In this document: in pieces, positions 11,390 to 23,400 of the stretch
Numbering within the stretch: the stretch's first letter is position 1
How the letters are laid out: each line of letters opens with the position of its first letter
Program-made: the position numbers and the translations under genes
Origin: Zygnema circumcarinatum
Taxonomy: Eukaryota; Streptophyta; Zygnematophyceae; Zygnematales; Zygnemataceae
Reading direction: 5' to 3'
Length of the DNA: 64,000 nt
Assembly: GCA_037447605.1 (NCBI GenBank)
Contig: CM074818.1
Coordinates: forward strand, 1,180,339 to 1,244,338
Notes under the pieces: generated by a model
Databases searched by the model: none
What the model was told of the DNA's origin: nothing
Seen by the model: only the letters and a program-made list of their open reading frames with translations

Positions 11390-12310
11390 GACAAGATGAA
11401 TGAGATGGTTGTAGGGATTGAGAGAGGGAGGAGGGAATTGGGAGGTAGGAGAGCGAGAGGGAGCTAGAGAGGTGAAGGGTGGAGGGGGGAGCGGGAGGGG
11501 AGGGAGGGAGGGAGTGGGAGTGGAGGGAGGAGGGAGGAGGGAGAGGGAGAGGGAGTGAGACGTAGAGGGAATGGAGGATGGGAGAAAGGTGGGAGTCTTC
11601 GAGATGCCTCTGTAGAAAAAATGGCAGAGGCGCCGTCGAGCGGACCCGTGGGAAGAGAGGGAAAGACAGGAGGATTCAGGATGTCTCGGTAGACATAATA
11701 TGGGAATTGAGCGAGAGAAAAAGAGAGAAAGGGACGGGGAGGGAAAGTCGGGGACAATTGTGAACCCTTGAAAGGTTTCGTTAGTCGTAATGGCGGTTAC
11801 CAACAAGCCTTGACGACTATTATGTACATCACCACCTATCGGCTGATGTCCCTGGCGGTAATGGGGGAGGGGTGGGAGAGAGAGTGAGCGGGGGGGAAGG
11901 GAGAGGTGTGGGGGTAGAGAGTGAGAGGGTGGGAAGATAGAGGGAGGGGTTAGGAGCGAGAGGGAGAGAGGTGGGGGGGGGGAGAGAGGAAGCAGGCTGA
12001 GTGGTAAGGGTGAGCGAGAAACTGCACAGGAGAGAGGTGGAGGGAGGGGTTAGGGAAAGGGGAAGGCTGAGGGGAAAGAGCAGAGGGGAAGAAGGCGGTG
12101 ATGGGAGTGGGAGCAGAAGTGGGATAGTTAGGGGTGGTGGCGGAGTGAAGGAGAAGTGGGAGCAGTGGGGGGGGGGAGGACGAGGCAGGAGATGTGGGGA
12201 GAGTGAGAGAGGTGAAGACTGAGAAGAGGGGGAGAGGGGGAACGGGAGAGGAAGAGTGAGAGGAGATCCGAAGGGGAGAGAGGGGAGCGAGGAAAAAAAG
12301 AGAGGAAGAG
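11390..12310. repeat. Long purine-rich (GA/GGGA) low-complexity tract
   Basis: Over about 0.9 kb the + strand is mostly G and A (gggaggagggag, gagagagg and similar), broken only by short mixed stretches at 11560-11710 and 11750-11860. Long serine/proline/leucine-rich minus-strand ORFs across it are a by-product of this composition. Confidence 0.8.
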
Positions 12311-12699
12311 GCATTGATATATGTTGCAGAAGTAAAGAATTGAGCTTTCAATATTTGTCAATCCCTTAGGCCCTTTCTCCATTGAGAACAATTGTCGAGC
12401 TTCTGTTGCGGAATATATAAAATGGAACATATGTAGTGGTGACCCGCCCATGTGTACAAAAAAACTTGTACGTGGCGCGTCGCCATTGGAAGGTGCTTGA
12501 CCACAGTTCGCGTCTATCAGTCGCTTAGCTCGAGCAAATATTGATTTGTGTTTTTTTCTTCTTTTTTTTCTTATGAGAGCATGCAAAGGCAGGGGCTCCG
12601 ACTTGCGGGTCCACTTCAAGGTACACCATAATATACTTCTCTTATTCCTGAAGCAAGCAGTTCAAGAATTTAGGGTCAAAGTTGGGGATTTAGGGTGAA

Positions 12700-12782
12700 G
12701 GTTTTTGCGTTCTCAAGTTCCTCTTGGTTCCCCTTGAGCATGTGACTTTTGATGGCATCGCCATCATGGTATCAATCCCATT
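12700..12782 (+). repeat. Right-end fragment of the dispersed repeat family
   Basis: Contains CAAGTTCCTCTTGGTTCCCC and, further on, TTTTGATGGCATCGCCATCA followed by TGGTATCAATCCCA. This is the same order as the right half of the 9186-9450 copy. Confidence 0.5.
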
Positions 12783-13028
12783 TTCTTGATGCTTCAATCA
12801 AACGCATTCAATTAGATTGACTATTTCAAAATTCCAAACGTAGATCAAGGGGCGCGCTGGTATCATACACACTATACTGTCACAGTTCCTGGTTCAGTTC
12901 GACTCGCCACGTACAGGAGCATGGAGGGATAGTGGCACTGTGGTGCTCTGTCACGTTACAATTCCTTTCATCGACACCACATCTCAAAATTCCGAAACGA
13001 CGTCTGTGGGCAGATGTGGCACCGCATG

Positions 13029-13215
13029 AAGGCTCAAAAAGCGAGAAATATGATATTGATCTCACGATGGCGATGCCATCAAATGTACATGGACAAAATC
13101 ATCATAGGGAAACACAAAGGATTGATCATAAAGGACCAAAGGATAAGAAAAAAGCTAGGAGCAAAAAGCTACACCTAGGTGCAACAACCCTGGAAACAGC
13201 CGCACATCGCGCGGA
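13029..13215 (-). repeat. Copy of the dispersed repeat family, inverted orientation
   Basis: On the + strand it reads GATATTGATCTCACGATGGC, then GATGCCATCAAATGTACATG, GACAAAATCATCATAGGGAA, and a tail toward GCAACAACCCTGGAAACAGC. This is the reverse complement of the family in the order seen at 36412-36602. With the 12700-12782 fragment it forms a head-to-head pair about 0.3 kb apart. Confidence 0.55.
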
Positions 13216-13329
13216 ATCGTCGGTGGATTTCCGCGGTGGCGGAAATCCACCGACACGCACGGTCGCCAACAACCTGATGCCTACCTATCTATGAAGTATG
13301 TGCAGTACAAATGGCCTCTTCATCTCATA

Positions 13330-16300
13330 TTAAAATCCCGTACCATCGCATAAACCCGTGGCATCGTCACAGAAGCCATTGTTGTCTAGCAGTCGCTTGG
13401 GTGGAGCGCTGAGAAGTGGGGAAGAAGGACTCCCATACGCATTCCTCTTCCGGTTGCTGCAGCCGAGGCTCTCACGTGTCTCAATGCCAGTAACGGAGTT
13501 AACGCCTTTTGCATATTTACACAAGGCCTGGAAACAGAAACCGCCCGTCCAAAATATGACAGGTTCCCCTCAGAATTCAGTTCAGAGCAGTTCATCATTT
13601 CACTTCTCGGTCACGTCACAATCAGTCAGATGCGTTTGAAACCTAAAGCCCCATCAGCATCAAGAAGATGATGGAAATGGGAACAATCCTACCTGCTTCT
13701 GCGGCAGGTCCAAAACAGCATCACTGAAATCGGCTCCATCCACTACGGCATCGCCCAGGTCACTGCGCGTCAGCACTGTCCGAACGAGGATCGCGTCTGT
13801 CAGGTTGGCCTCGTTCAGCACCTGCTCCACCCGCAGGCAGCACCGCCACACCGGCCCCACCCTCATCCGCCAACTGACCAAGAGTACTTGAACTCTCCCA
13901 CATATTCAAAGAAAGTCGCTCCTTCAAAGGGCGATAGGTCCTTACTACTTGCTGGACAATGAATTAAGGTCCACTCAATCACGTGGGATAAGGACTGGCC
14001 CGGAGACTGAAATGGGTCTACTAAGAACATCTCATTGAAATAGTTCCTAATTCCAGCATAGCTGAAGTGTCAAGGAGGCAGGGAATATTGCCCGTAACGC
14101 ACAAGCAAATGCTACGTAATTCCTATCAAACATTGGAAATGAGAAGTTATTTCCGGAAGCCGTTAGCCTTTCATAGCCTCAGCATGTGTACTACTGTCAA
14201 CCATGACTGAACTAAAGACAGGTGCAACCACTTCAGCATCTTGAAGTCAGCATCACAAAGGTTCCATTAGAAAGTAAAGTACAAGCCGAAAGACAAAAGC
14301 TACATGAAGACTTTCAAAAGTGCTGAAGGCAGCTAGTGACCAACTCACCATACGGTCCATAAGGGCGTCGCTGAAGTCAGCACCTGTGTTGTCCCAGAAA
14401 GCACCCACTGGCCATCTTCTCAGCTGGGAGACAGGGAAAGGAATCGCATCCTTAATTGCAGTCAAGCTCTTTTCAATTGCCATTCTGCAATCTGTGTCGA
14501 AGCAACGCCATAGCTGACCACAGTCCTTCGTCCCACGTGCCTCCAGGCCTCTGTCTAGCCTAAGCAACTTCGTCCAGTGAAATATTGGGACACTAAAGGA
14601 AATAGCTACACCTTGGTAAGTGACAGGAGTGGAGGGACTATGCTGGCGATTTTTACAAATGAAAAAGCATGAAGAAGGTGAAACTTATTAACGAGTTAAA
14701 CATTGTGAGAGAGATGCCACCCAACAGTTGCAGTCGTTGGTTCATTTTTGTAGGCAGTTTAGGCAAGATGACAACCAAGCAGCACTTATGAATTCAAATT
14801 GACGCAATGTCCAAAGCTCTCCATTTCATGCACTTGGTAGATGCACAACTCTCTGGGCCTTGGCGCCAAACCTGTGAAATTGGCCTTGTATGCCACAGCC
14901 TTCTCCAGATACCCTCCATTAAATGTGCATCCGCTGAAATCAGCTTCTCTCATGTCGGCAGAAGTAAAGTTCGCCCGTCTACAAGCCAAACATTCCCACA
15001 AATGACTTTTCAATTCATCTGCTTTGCCTTATTTTTCTGATCTAATCAGACAACATAGAGGCTCACTCGATGCGAAAGTCCTTTCTTTCTTTCGATCTGA
15101 TCACAAACATTACTGCAGCGCACTCTGCAACAATATATTTTGGAATTGAGAATGTGCCACACTTTCCCATGAGTAGGGCACACAGAACAGACAATATACT
15201 ATTGAAAACTACACAATCATGTTAAATTTGCACCCTACCTCTAAACTACTGCTAAACATCACCCATCCCTGAAACATTGATGACAAACACCTCGCAAGAA
15301 GCACAGCTAGACTTTAAGACATGTTTGAGGGCATGCTTCTCGAATGTGCCCGTGCAAGTGCCATGCACCTACAAAAACGCACTCAACATATTGTGCATGT
15401 GATAATCAGAACCCAACTTGCAATGTAACACTGTCAGTGTACGACTCAGAAAGAAAGAAAGAAGACTGACACTAGTATAGCGCCCACGGCTGATGATTTG
15501 CCAGGAAATGCTCACATCCTACCGTGCATATCCCTACTCAGATCGACAAAGTATTACAGTACAGGCACTTTCTGCAAGTTCGCAAGAATTCAAGAACACC
15601 GTGATATCTGAAAATAGATGTCACATTTTTGTCTGTCATTTCTTTGTTTTCATTTTTTTCTGTCATTTCTGTTTGTTTTCTCCATTTCTTGTCGTAGAGC
15701 ATGCACGGATGACAAGCTAGAACGAGACCTGGTTATGATTCTTCGGGCGTTTTTAAAAGAACCCAAAATCCAGTCAATGTTTCATTAAGCGATGAGAACA
15801 GACACGTCACTGGAGGAGTTCACCGGAGAAGTATGAACAGGACAAGGAAAGCAATGTAGAGAAAGGAAAGCAATGTAGAACCTGAAATTTTCATTTGCAT
15901 GTTGAGTTTTTCTGGTATTCTCCGCCGGGCAGAAGCCATCACCGTAAGCATCACCCACCCGAACATTCTGCAGTCAGGTGTTGCATTTAAAATGGAGAAA
16001 GTTTGCCAAGCCTTGAACGACAGCACAATAGTAAGAATGGAAGCACCTGAAATAACCAATAAACTGAGCTGGTTGTGCAAAAAAGAATGTGGAAACTGGC
16101 ACTATCTGAGAGCTAGGTCACTCACGATAAGCATGTTGGAATAGGGTTGGCTCTTGAGAGCATAAATCAAGAGATGCCAAAGGCTATACATTGAGTCTCA
16201 TTCGTACCGGAGGTCTGCAGAGCCGTATTGGGCGGCAGAGCCGAAGCCGAATTCTGTTCGGACATTGGCCTCATACTTGTTCAGATCAGCAATCGCAGGC

Positions 16301-17019
16301 GCCCCTGAAAGCACAACTGCTGTTGCAAAAGTTGCCGCAGCCGCTGACTGCAGAAAGTTCAGTTTTCTTTCTGCACATAAAAAAAAGAGAAGAAAATTAG
16401 CACTGTCGTTACGTAGCAACGAAGAACAATAATCAGATTGCAAGGGACATGATTCTATGCCGCTGCTTCTCCGTTTTCGAAAAGTTGAGAATTTCTCTGC
16501 AAACCAATCGAAAACTATGAGGTATCTGTTGCAAAATTGGCCATAAGCGAATTCGAAAGCCGAGTATATCAACTAACGATAATAATTTCACAAGGACAAA
16601 GTTAGTCCTCAACTCAAACTGCCAATGCATGCTTCTTAAGCTGATGACCTTTTAAGCCAGTCCATGCATTGCACTGAGAACTATACCTGCTCGAACATAG
16701 ATGCTGTTTTCTGCATACAAGCATCCTAAAGGTTTGATTGAAGGACAGAGCATTGCCCGCCAAGGACGAGAACTGGTGCAAAGCGAACAAGAATTCGAAC
16801 AAGCAAAAACACTGAGACATCGCCCGGAGCCGCAAGACTCTCCTCCTCCGGGCCGCCTCTCTCACCAGCTCCCTCCTCTCCCGCGCGCTCGCTCTCTTGC
16901 GCGTCCCTCGACGCACGCGCGCCCACCCTCCCGCCAGCCCTCCGCGCGCTGCGCACCACGTGCAGCGGCGCTGCGTCGGCGAAGCGCGGGGCGAAGGCCG
17001 CCGCTGCCAAGGCTGCCAT
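13330..17019 (-). CDS. TL15: Thylakoid lumenal 15 kDa pentapeptide-repeat protein (TL15)
   Basis: Seen: seven exons, 16866-17019, 16208-16370, 15882-15911 (30 nt), 14872-14978, 14349-14383 (35 nt), 13693-13821 and 13330-13527. All junctions keep phase and give 271 residues. Residues 1-51 are Ala/Arg-rich like a chloroplast transit peptide. About 60-79 is a hydrophobic lumen-targeting segment ending APAIA, with cleavage likely before D80. RK precedes it rather than the RR of Tat signals. The mature part has NKYEANVRTEFGFGSAAQ, then pentapeptide repeats (ANFTSADMREADFSG, ANLTDAILVR, ADFSDAVLD) and a Cys-containing tail with AYGSPSSPLLSAPP. Known: this order matches plant TL15 (Arabidopsis At2g44920), a soluble thylakoid-lumen protein of unclear molecular role. 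The ATG at 17019 was chosen; one at 17031 would add four residues. It is divergent from CDT2. Confidence 0.95.
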
Positions 17020-17438
17020 GGCGCCTCCCACTCTCTTTCTCTACCTGCGTCTCTTTCTCCCTCTCCCTCTCTCTCTCTCTCCCTCTCTCTCCCCCTCCCT
17101 CTCTCGCTCTCCCTCTCCCTCTCCCTCTCTCCCTCCATCTCTCCCTCCCCTGGCGCCACGTCGCGGCGGACGTGGCGCCGGTCCGCGCGCGGTCGGCGCG
17201 TGCGCGCACTCCCAAAGGCACACAATCCGAACTTTGATCAAGTCCGGTACCGCAGTTGACTGCCGTACCGTATCGTACCATACCGTACCATACGGTCATC
17301 CCTTCCTTCCCGCGCAGCGTGGGAGGCGCTTGGTTCAAACCGCCCTCCCTCCCGCCCTCCGCTTTCCCGCGCTCCGCCCTCCGCCCGCCCGCCAGGCAGC
17401 AGGCAGGAGGCAGGCAGGCAGGTAGGCAGGGGGGCGCC
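17020..17438. promoter_or_regulatory. Bidirectional 5' region between TL15 and CDT2
   Basis: The two start codons are only about 420 bp apart and face away from each other. Within it are a CT-rich run (17036-17150) on the TL15 side and a CpG-rich block. A cluster of near-palindromic GTACGGT/CCGTACC/CCGTATCGTACC words lies at 17244-17300. TTTCCCGC at 17363-17370 fits the E2F consensus TTTSSCGC and lies about 70 bp upstream of the CDT2 ATG. No TATA box stands out. Confidence 0.6.
17363..17370 (+). promoter_or_regulatory. E2F-like site upstream of CDT2
   Basis: TTTCCCGC matches the plant and animal E2F consensus. CDT2 is an S-phase gene in other systems, so the position is sensible. A lone 8-mer in GC-rich DNA could still be chance. 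Confidence 0.45.
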
Positions 17439-20400
17439 ATGGCGGCCAGACGCGCATCTTTTCCTCACCTGCTGCGCGACAGGGAGGTGCTCGGATCGCG
17501 AGGTAGTCAGGGCCTCCCCGTCTTGCTTCCGCCCGCTGTTTGCACGTGAAGGCGGATTCCGAAATCTTTCGCCCTGCCTGCTTATTCTTGTTCGACCTCC
17601 AGAGAGACTATCTGACTGACTGGCTGACTGATTGGCTTCCAGAAAATATAGAGGGTTTTATTAAATGACCTAATTTTCACGCGGAATCCCGACAGCTGTG
17701 ATTGAGGTGGTTTCACACGGCTCTAGGCCAATGACGGCTTTTTTCCTGCAATTGCGTCACGTGCAGCTCATGTGAAGCCTGAAGCGCGTTCCTACTCGTC
17801 GGAAATCTTCAATCCACTTTGTGGATTTGTTCAAGACGCCAGCTCGGATGGGCCCATGCCTCCTTTGCTTGCACTTTCCTTCAGCCAGGTTTGCGTCTGA
17901 TCTGCATTCTTGAACCTCTGAATTCACCTTCACTTTCTCTAGAAGACGCATTCCTAAGCTCGTAAGCATGTAAATATTGGGATTTAGGTAGGAGATAACA
18001 AGGAGCAATCGTGTAATTTCAACAAATGATTACCGGGAAGCATTTCAGCGCGTCCAAATTCTACTGCATTTTTCTCCTGCAGGTTTCTCCCAGTGATGGG
18101 AAAGCTGTACCACGCAAAAGGAGTAGCATTTATGGTTCCTTGCCCGCATGCCTTCGTTTTGCTGCCTTGACATTCATTTGTGCTTAGCTTTGAAAACAGA
18201 GGAGCAGAGGCACGCCTCATCAACTACATTGAAGCTTGGGTGAACTTTAGCAAGTCTGAGTTGCGATCTTGCAGGCGGGCTCATCACACATGCATGCTTC
18301 CTCATTAGCGTGGGAATAATTGGCTACATTAGTAGTCCAGTTTGACCATTCGCATGACCGTTGTCATCTCATTGGTTCCTGTGGCGTCCTTGCAGAGAGC
18401 CTCTTCTGGACATTGTTTGGCAGTTGGGGCTGAAGATGGAAACATCGCAGTGAGTGACACAAGCTCCTACACACAAAGAGGTAAGTGGTCCTTATTCAGA
18501 TACTTCATTGGTTTCCCTGGACATCCAGTTTCTCGATATCGATATCGATGGCGCGTTGAAAGTCAGCATTTCACTATTCTCAATTGAACAGTTCAGTTGA
18601 ACATTTCATTCTACTATCTTTCTGGTTTTTTTTGACATTGTTACAAATTTACCAACTAAAATTAGAAAGGTTTAAGAGGTTGTACCATTTAATCGGTATA
18701 GTATACCTGCATAAAGGTAACTGAAGGTACTCTTCAATTGTGGCAATGCAGGGCGCCCTGACGCAAAGTGGCAAGCGCACAACAACGCCATTTTTGATGT
18801 GCTGTGGACAAAAGTAAGTTCAGTACATACTCTGTTGAACTTTCCCACACCATATGTCATGGCGGTAGAGTTGCGCAATTGAACAGATTAAAGAAAAAGG
18901 TGCGGTGTGGGTCAGTTGCTGGTGTTCTTTTTATGCAAATTCTTAACGATCAGGGCAAACATACTAATGCATTTCAACATCCACCTTTACAGACTGTCTG
19001 GTGGTTATTCTTGAGTTTCTGTAGTTATGCCGCCAAAGAGAGCATTATCTTTAAGGCTCTTTGTTGATATGGGGGTAGTACTCCCTCTCACATCCTTCAC
19101 TCTTCTGAGGCTTATATCAGCCTAACTTCTTGGCTAAAATGTGTCTTCTCTGTGTTCATTTCATGAGCTATTTGTACATACGGCATACGGTTTCCCACTA
19201 AACTTATACCGGAATTTCTTTGCTTTTTTATGCACACACTTCTTGCAATATCAGTTGTGGGTTAATGCTTGTCTGTTATTCATGGTTGCCTGCATGTGCA
19301 GGCCGACTCCACAATACTCACAGCCTCAGGCGACCAAACGGTACGTGTCATGCTGACAGAGGCAGGTGCTAGAGTGTTGCCTGATGCAGGAGCTTTGCTG
19401 CCTTTGTCCTGGACACATTCGCATCTTCTATCTTTTGCTCCTCACTGCAGGTTGCGTCAGCTGGATGTGCTTTTTTTTAGCTCCATCGTGTGGAATTGTG
19501 CAGATAGTTGCCTGGGATGTAGAAAAGCAGCAGGCAGTCGCCCGCTGTCAAGGCCATACGGGTAGTGTGAAGGCCATCTGCGTACAGCCTGCCGCAGAAG
19601 GTACTGCCCTTCCCCTCGGTTTAATGTCGCAGTCGTTGTGTCTGGTTACTGCATTTCCTATACTATCCATTCTTTTTCTGACAGTTTTCATTCAGCAAAA
19701 TTGCTTTTGCAAATTTACAGGACATGCTAATTCATTGTCTTAAGCTCCGAGGTTGATTCAATGTATCTGAAACTTATGCTCTGCATGTTCCAGACTGCTT
19801 TGCATCAGGAGCCCGCGACGGCAGTGTTTTGTTGTGGGACATGCGGACAGCAGCAGCAGCAGCACCAAATTGCTCCAGGTATTTTCATGCATGGCTGCCT
19901 CTAGGTTGGATGTAAAATTGGCTCAGGCATGGCCTCCTTTCCTTGAAAGCATTGACACATGAATTTGAATGAGATAGTAATTCACTTTTGCAGTTGTCTA
20001 AAATTGCTGTGGATGGGCGCACATGTACCTAAATAAATGGAGGGCTTATTAATGCAAGGACTTGTCGATACATGGATATTATGCTTTTAGACCAGATGGT
20101 TGACCAATCCTGACTCGGATGCCCACCCTGTATTGTCTGTCATCACGGTTGCCTCAGATAGTGCAAACGCAACATGTAGCCAGCTTACAGCTTGACAAAG
20201 ATTTACTTTTTCCTTTCTTGACGAAAAATTTGTGAAAGAAGTCGAAACGTCAATTCAAGGCAGATGGTTTTTGGCTCGTTAGATGTCACAGTTCACTTTC
20301 ACAATTCAAAAGGCGTGATTTTTTACCGTGATTGTGTGAATCAAATGTTAATTAGTAAATGATTTTACTCGTTTGGGTTCTCGATTTCAAACTCTCATTA

Positions 20401-23400
20401 TGTCTGGCTGCAGTTACTTGAATTTGTCCATTTAGTTAGGTCAATGATCTGGTAAAGCATTACTATACAACCTGGCGGAGTTTATGCAACTTAAAGTTGC
20501 CCGGGAAACTGTTACCTGTCATACTTTGGCAGATAGTGATAAGGAGTCATGGATGTAGCAAAATGGCGGCGGTTTTTGGTTTAAATTGCTGTATGCATAA
20601 ATACCAAGTGGCCTCACCGTTGCTTCGGGCAAGAGGCCTTAACCATAGGTTTCCTGGGATGGGAAGGGTTGCAGGCCATGTGCAGAGATCAAGGATGCCC
20701 ATGCGCCAGGGGGGCAGAAGAGGCTGCTAAAGAGGAGTCGGAGAGTGCAGGTAGAGCTATTCTGTTCCCTCTCTAAGCCCCTCAACTTTGCAGGCCTCAC
20801 TATGAATGGCGTCCTGTTCGACGCCATTCGAATAGCTCTCAGAACCCATTTTCTTCATTAGCCGCCACTGCTCGCCCGCCCGTGCCCTCTCTTCTCGTTC
20901 CCCCTTTCTTTAGAAAGACTTTTTCTCTGCGCAACTGTCCTTATCCTACCCCTCTTTCTTTTCCGCCAATGCGTTTGCCATAACTCTCCTTTGTTTCTTC
21001 TCTCGTTCCTGCCTCTTCGTCTCCTCCGATGCTTCTCCTCTTTTCCTGCCTATCACATTAACTCTCATTGTGACCGACCAAATAAACTTGAAACTCATGA
21101 TGCAGTAGTATGAGTAATGTCCTAAATTCTGTACGATGACCGAAAAGTAACTGTGAACATCAGTTTGAAATTGGTTATTTATCCTAAGGTTCACCCCAAA
21201 CTGCAGGTCTTGGTAAGGATGAAAAAATGAAGCATTAGTAATTTCTTTCAAAGCGTTAGATTATAGCATGATAGTAAAAATACATTCAGCAATTCTTAAA
21301 TAAAACCCTTGCTTTTTCATGGTGATGACGTCCTGCTGCTGTGGCACGTGGATACGATGGTCTACAGGGAGACTCGAAGAAGAGTGTGACTGCCGTCCTC
21401 TATCTGCAAGATGGCCACATGCTGGCTACTGCTGGAGCAGCAGATGGGTAAGCTTTACTTGGGATGGAGGCATCTCTCTGCCGTTACTCTATTAGTCTGC
21501 AGTCACTTCGTGTAGCCGCCCTCACAATAGGCGCTCCTTCTGTCTCCTATTCACTTGCATAAGCACAAGCAGGTCTTCCTACACTTTTATAAGGTTATGC
21601 TTATTGTGTAGAAAGCGTTCTTGTTGCTACCCTGTGGCACTTTGTATTTCAACTGTTGTATTGTAAGTTATATTCCACCTACTGCGGATCGCTCCTTTCA
21701 CCAGTGGTGCCACGGTTTCCTATGTTGTCCGCAACATTCTCTTGCCTGAAGTTTTTAGACTATCAACATTGAACGATGGTGTCCTTGCAACGCCTGACAC
21801 AAAAAGATTTTACTTGGGAAGTTCAGGGTGGTCAAATTCTGGGATCTACGAGCCCTGAAGGTTCCTGCCGTCGTTGCGATGCAGCAGTGTGCCTCGGAGT
21901 CATCATCCTACACAGCGCAGGTATTCTTTCAAAGCAAAGAAGAGGCTGCAATCTAACACGACTAGTTGGATTTCCGAGATGGCCGAAACTGACGTCCATA
22001 TGGCTGCTTTCTTCAGGAGAGAATTCATGGAATTACAAGCCTGTCTCAGGACAGTAGCGGGACTCGCCTGACAGCTTCTTCCAATAGTGGCAGGTGACGA
22101 TGACTAACTATTGCTGTGTTAGTGCATTATTCGGCTAGTATCCACATCCATATCCATCCAACCCCAACCCCAAAACCCCAACCATTTCTGGATTTTCTTT
22201 CCGAAAGATTGATTTCCAAAATTGCATGGCAGCTGCACCTCCCGCCAATGCTAGTATTGAGCTAATGCAGAAATTGCTGGTGGTTTCTTGCAAACAGCAT
22301 CTACCTACTGGATCCTTTGGAATTGAACAAACCGACGACAGCTCTCCGGAAGTTTTCCGGACATCAAATGGGGTCCTTCTACATAAAAGTGAGCTAGACC
22401 CGCTATATGAGTTGAAGCTGACGCAAGTGTGTCTCGAGGAAAGCGGGACTACTTTGGTTGATTATGGCTGAGGTAGACATTAGAAGGGCCTTAGACTTGA
22501 GGGATTTCATGTACTAACTCACAAGTGCAGGGGTATATAAACGTATGCATTCGACAGACTCATTATATACATTACCAATAAGTTTTTCATCTATGTAACC
22601 TTGCAGCGATAGGGGGAACAGTGAACAGTGAAGCTCCGTTTCATGAGAGATCTAAACCTTAACAAAGTAGGTTATTTGTCCTCTGCTTTTGCCGTTGGGT
22701 TTGAGCGATTTTGCAATCCTATTCTGTCGGTGGTTGATTTACACATGAGGTAAACGTTTCCTGGAACGCCCTAGTCGTTCATGTCCTAGCTACTGTTCCT
22801 TATTTTTGCACGCTGAAGTTCTAACTGCTGCCTCTTACGAAACTTGCGGGTTGCAGGCGAAGCTGAGTATAGATGGGGAGAGCATCCTGAGCGGTTCAGC
22901 TGACGGAGGCGTATACGTTTGGCAGGTCAGTGTTGTCACCCTTCTCGTTCAGCAATCACATGGAGTGTTCGGTCCTCGGAGATCGGGCCTTTCTACGAGG
23001 CCTGCAGGAACGGAATTCGCACTGCGCCGTGGTGCTTTGCGATATGACGACTTAAGTATCATGTTCTTGAGGTTGCATGGTATTGCTGGTTGTGGGACTT
23101 CGAAACTTGATCTCTCTCATTCATTTCATCTAATACATGTCAACAAGCAAGCAGCTCAAGAGCTGTGTGTCGAAGTGGCAGCCATGCCCCTCCCTGTCAG
23201 CAATGTTGAGCATGACTTGAGATTTTCCTACATGCTTTGTACGTGATGCTTGGTACACAATGCGACCAACATGTAGTGCCATCAACGAATGTAGACCGAC
23301 GCAGAATCTGCAATTGGTTGACGGTGTTTGTATGTGAGCTGGCATGTGCGAAGGTGTCCCGCCCAGAATCTCCGCCGGCAGCTATCCACAGCCATCAGAG

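Larger units (their letters stand above)
7272..13329. other. Repeat-rich 6 kb intergenic stretch between the weak gene and TL15
   Basis: No gene could be supported. 7290-7970 is very GC-rich (CpG-island-like) and opens long shadow frames on both strands. 8060-9450 carries fragments of a dispersed short repeat family. 8580-8660 has 'aagggatttaagggattttttcaaaaaattcctta'-like imperfect dyads. 10062-11259 is a complete inverted-repeat element. 11390-12310 is almost pure purine on the + strand. 12700-13240 holds two more dispersed-family copies in opposite orientation. Most of these are annotated separately. Confidence 0.6.

Noticed and set aside
11054-12351. Long Pro/Ser/Leu-rich minus-strand frames up to 250 codons
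   Set aside because: They arise from purine-rich low-complexity DNA and have no conserved motif or codon structure.
22150-22195. CATCCA/CCCCAACCCCAAAACC run in a CDT2 intron
   Set aside because: Short simple sequence with no clear structure beyond being C-rich.
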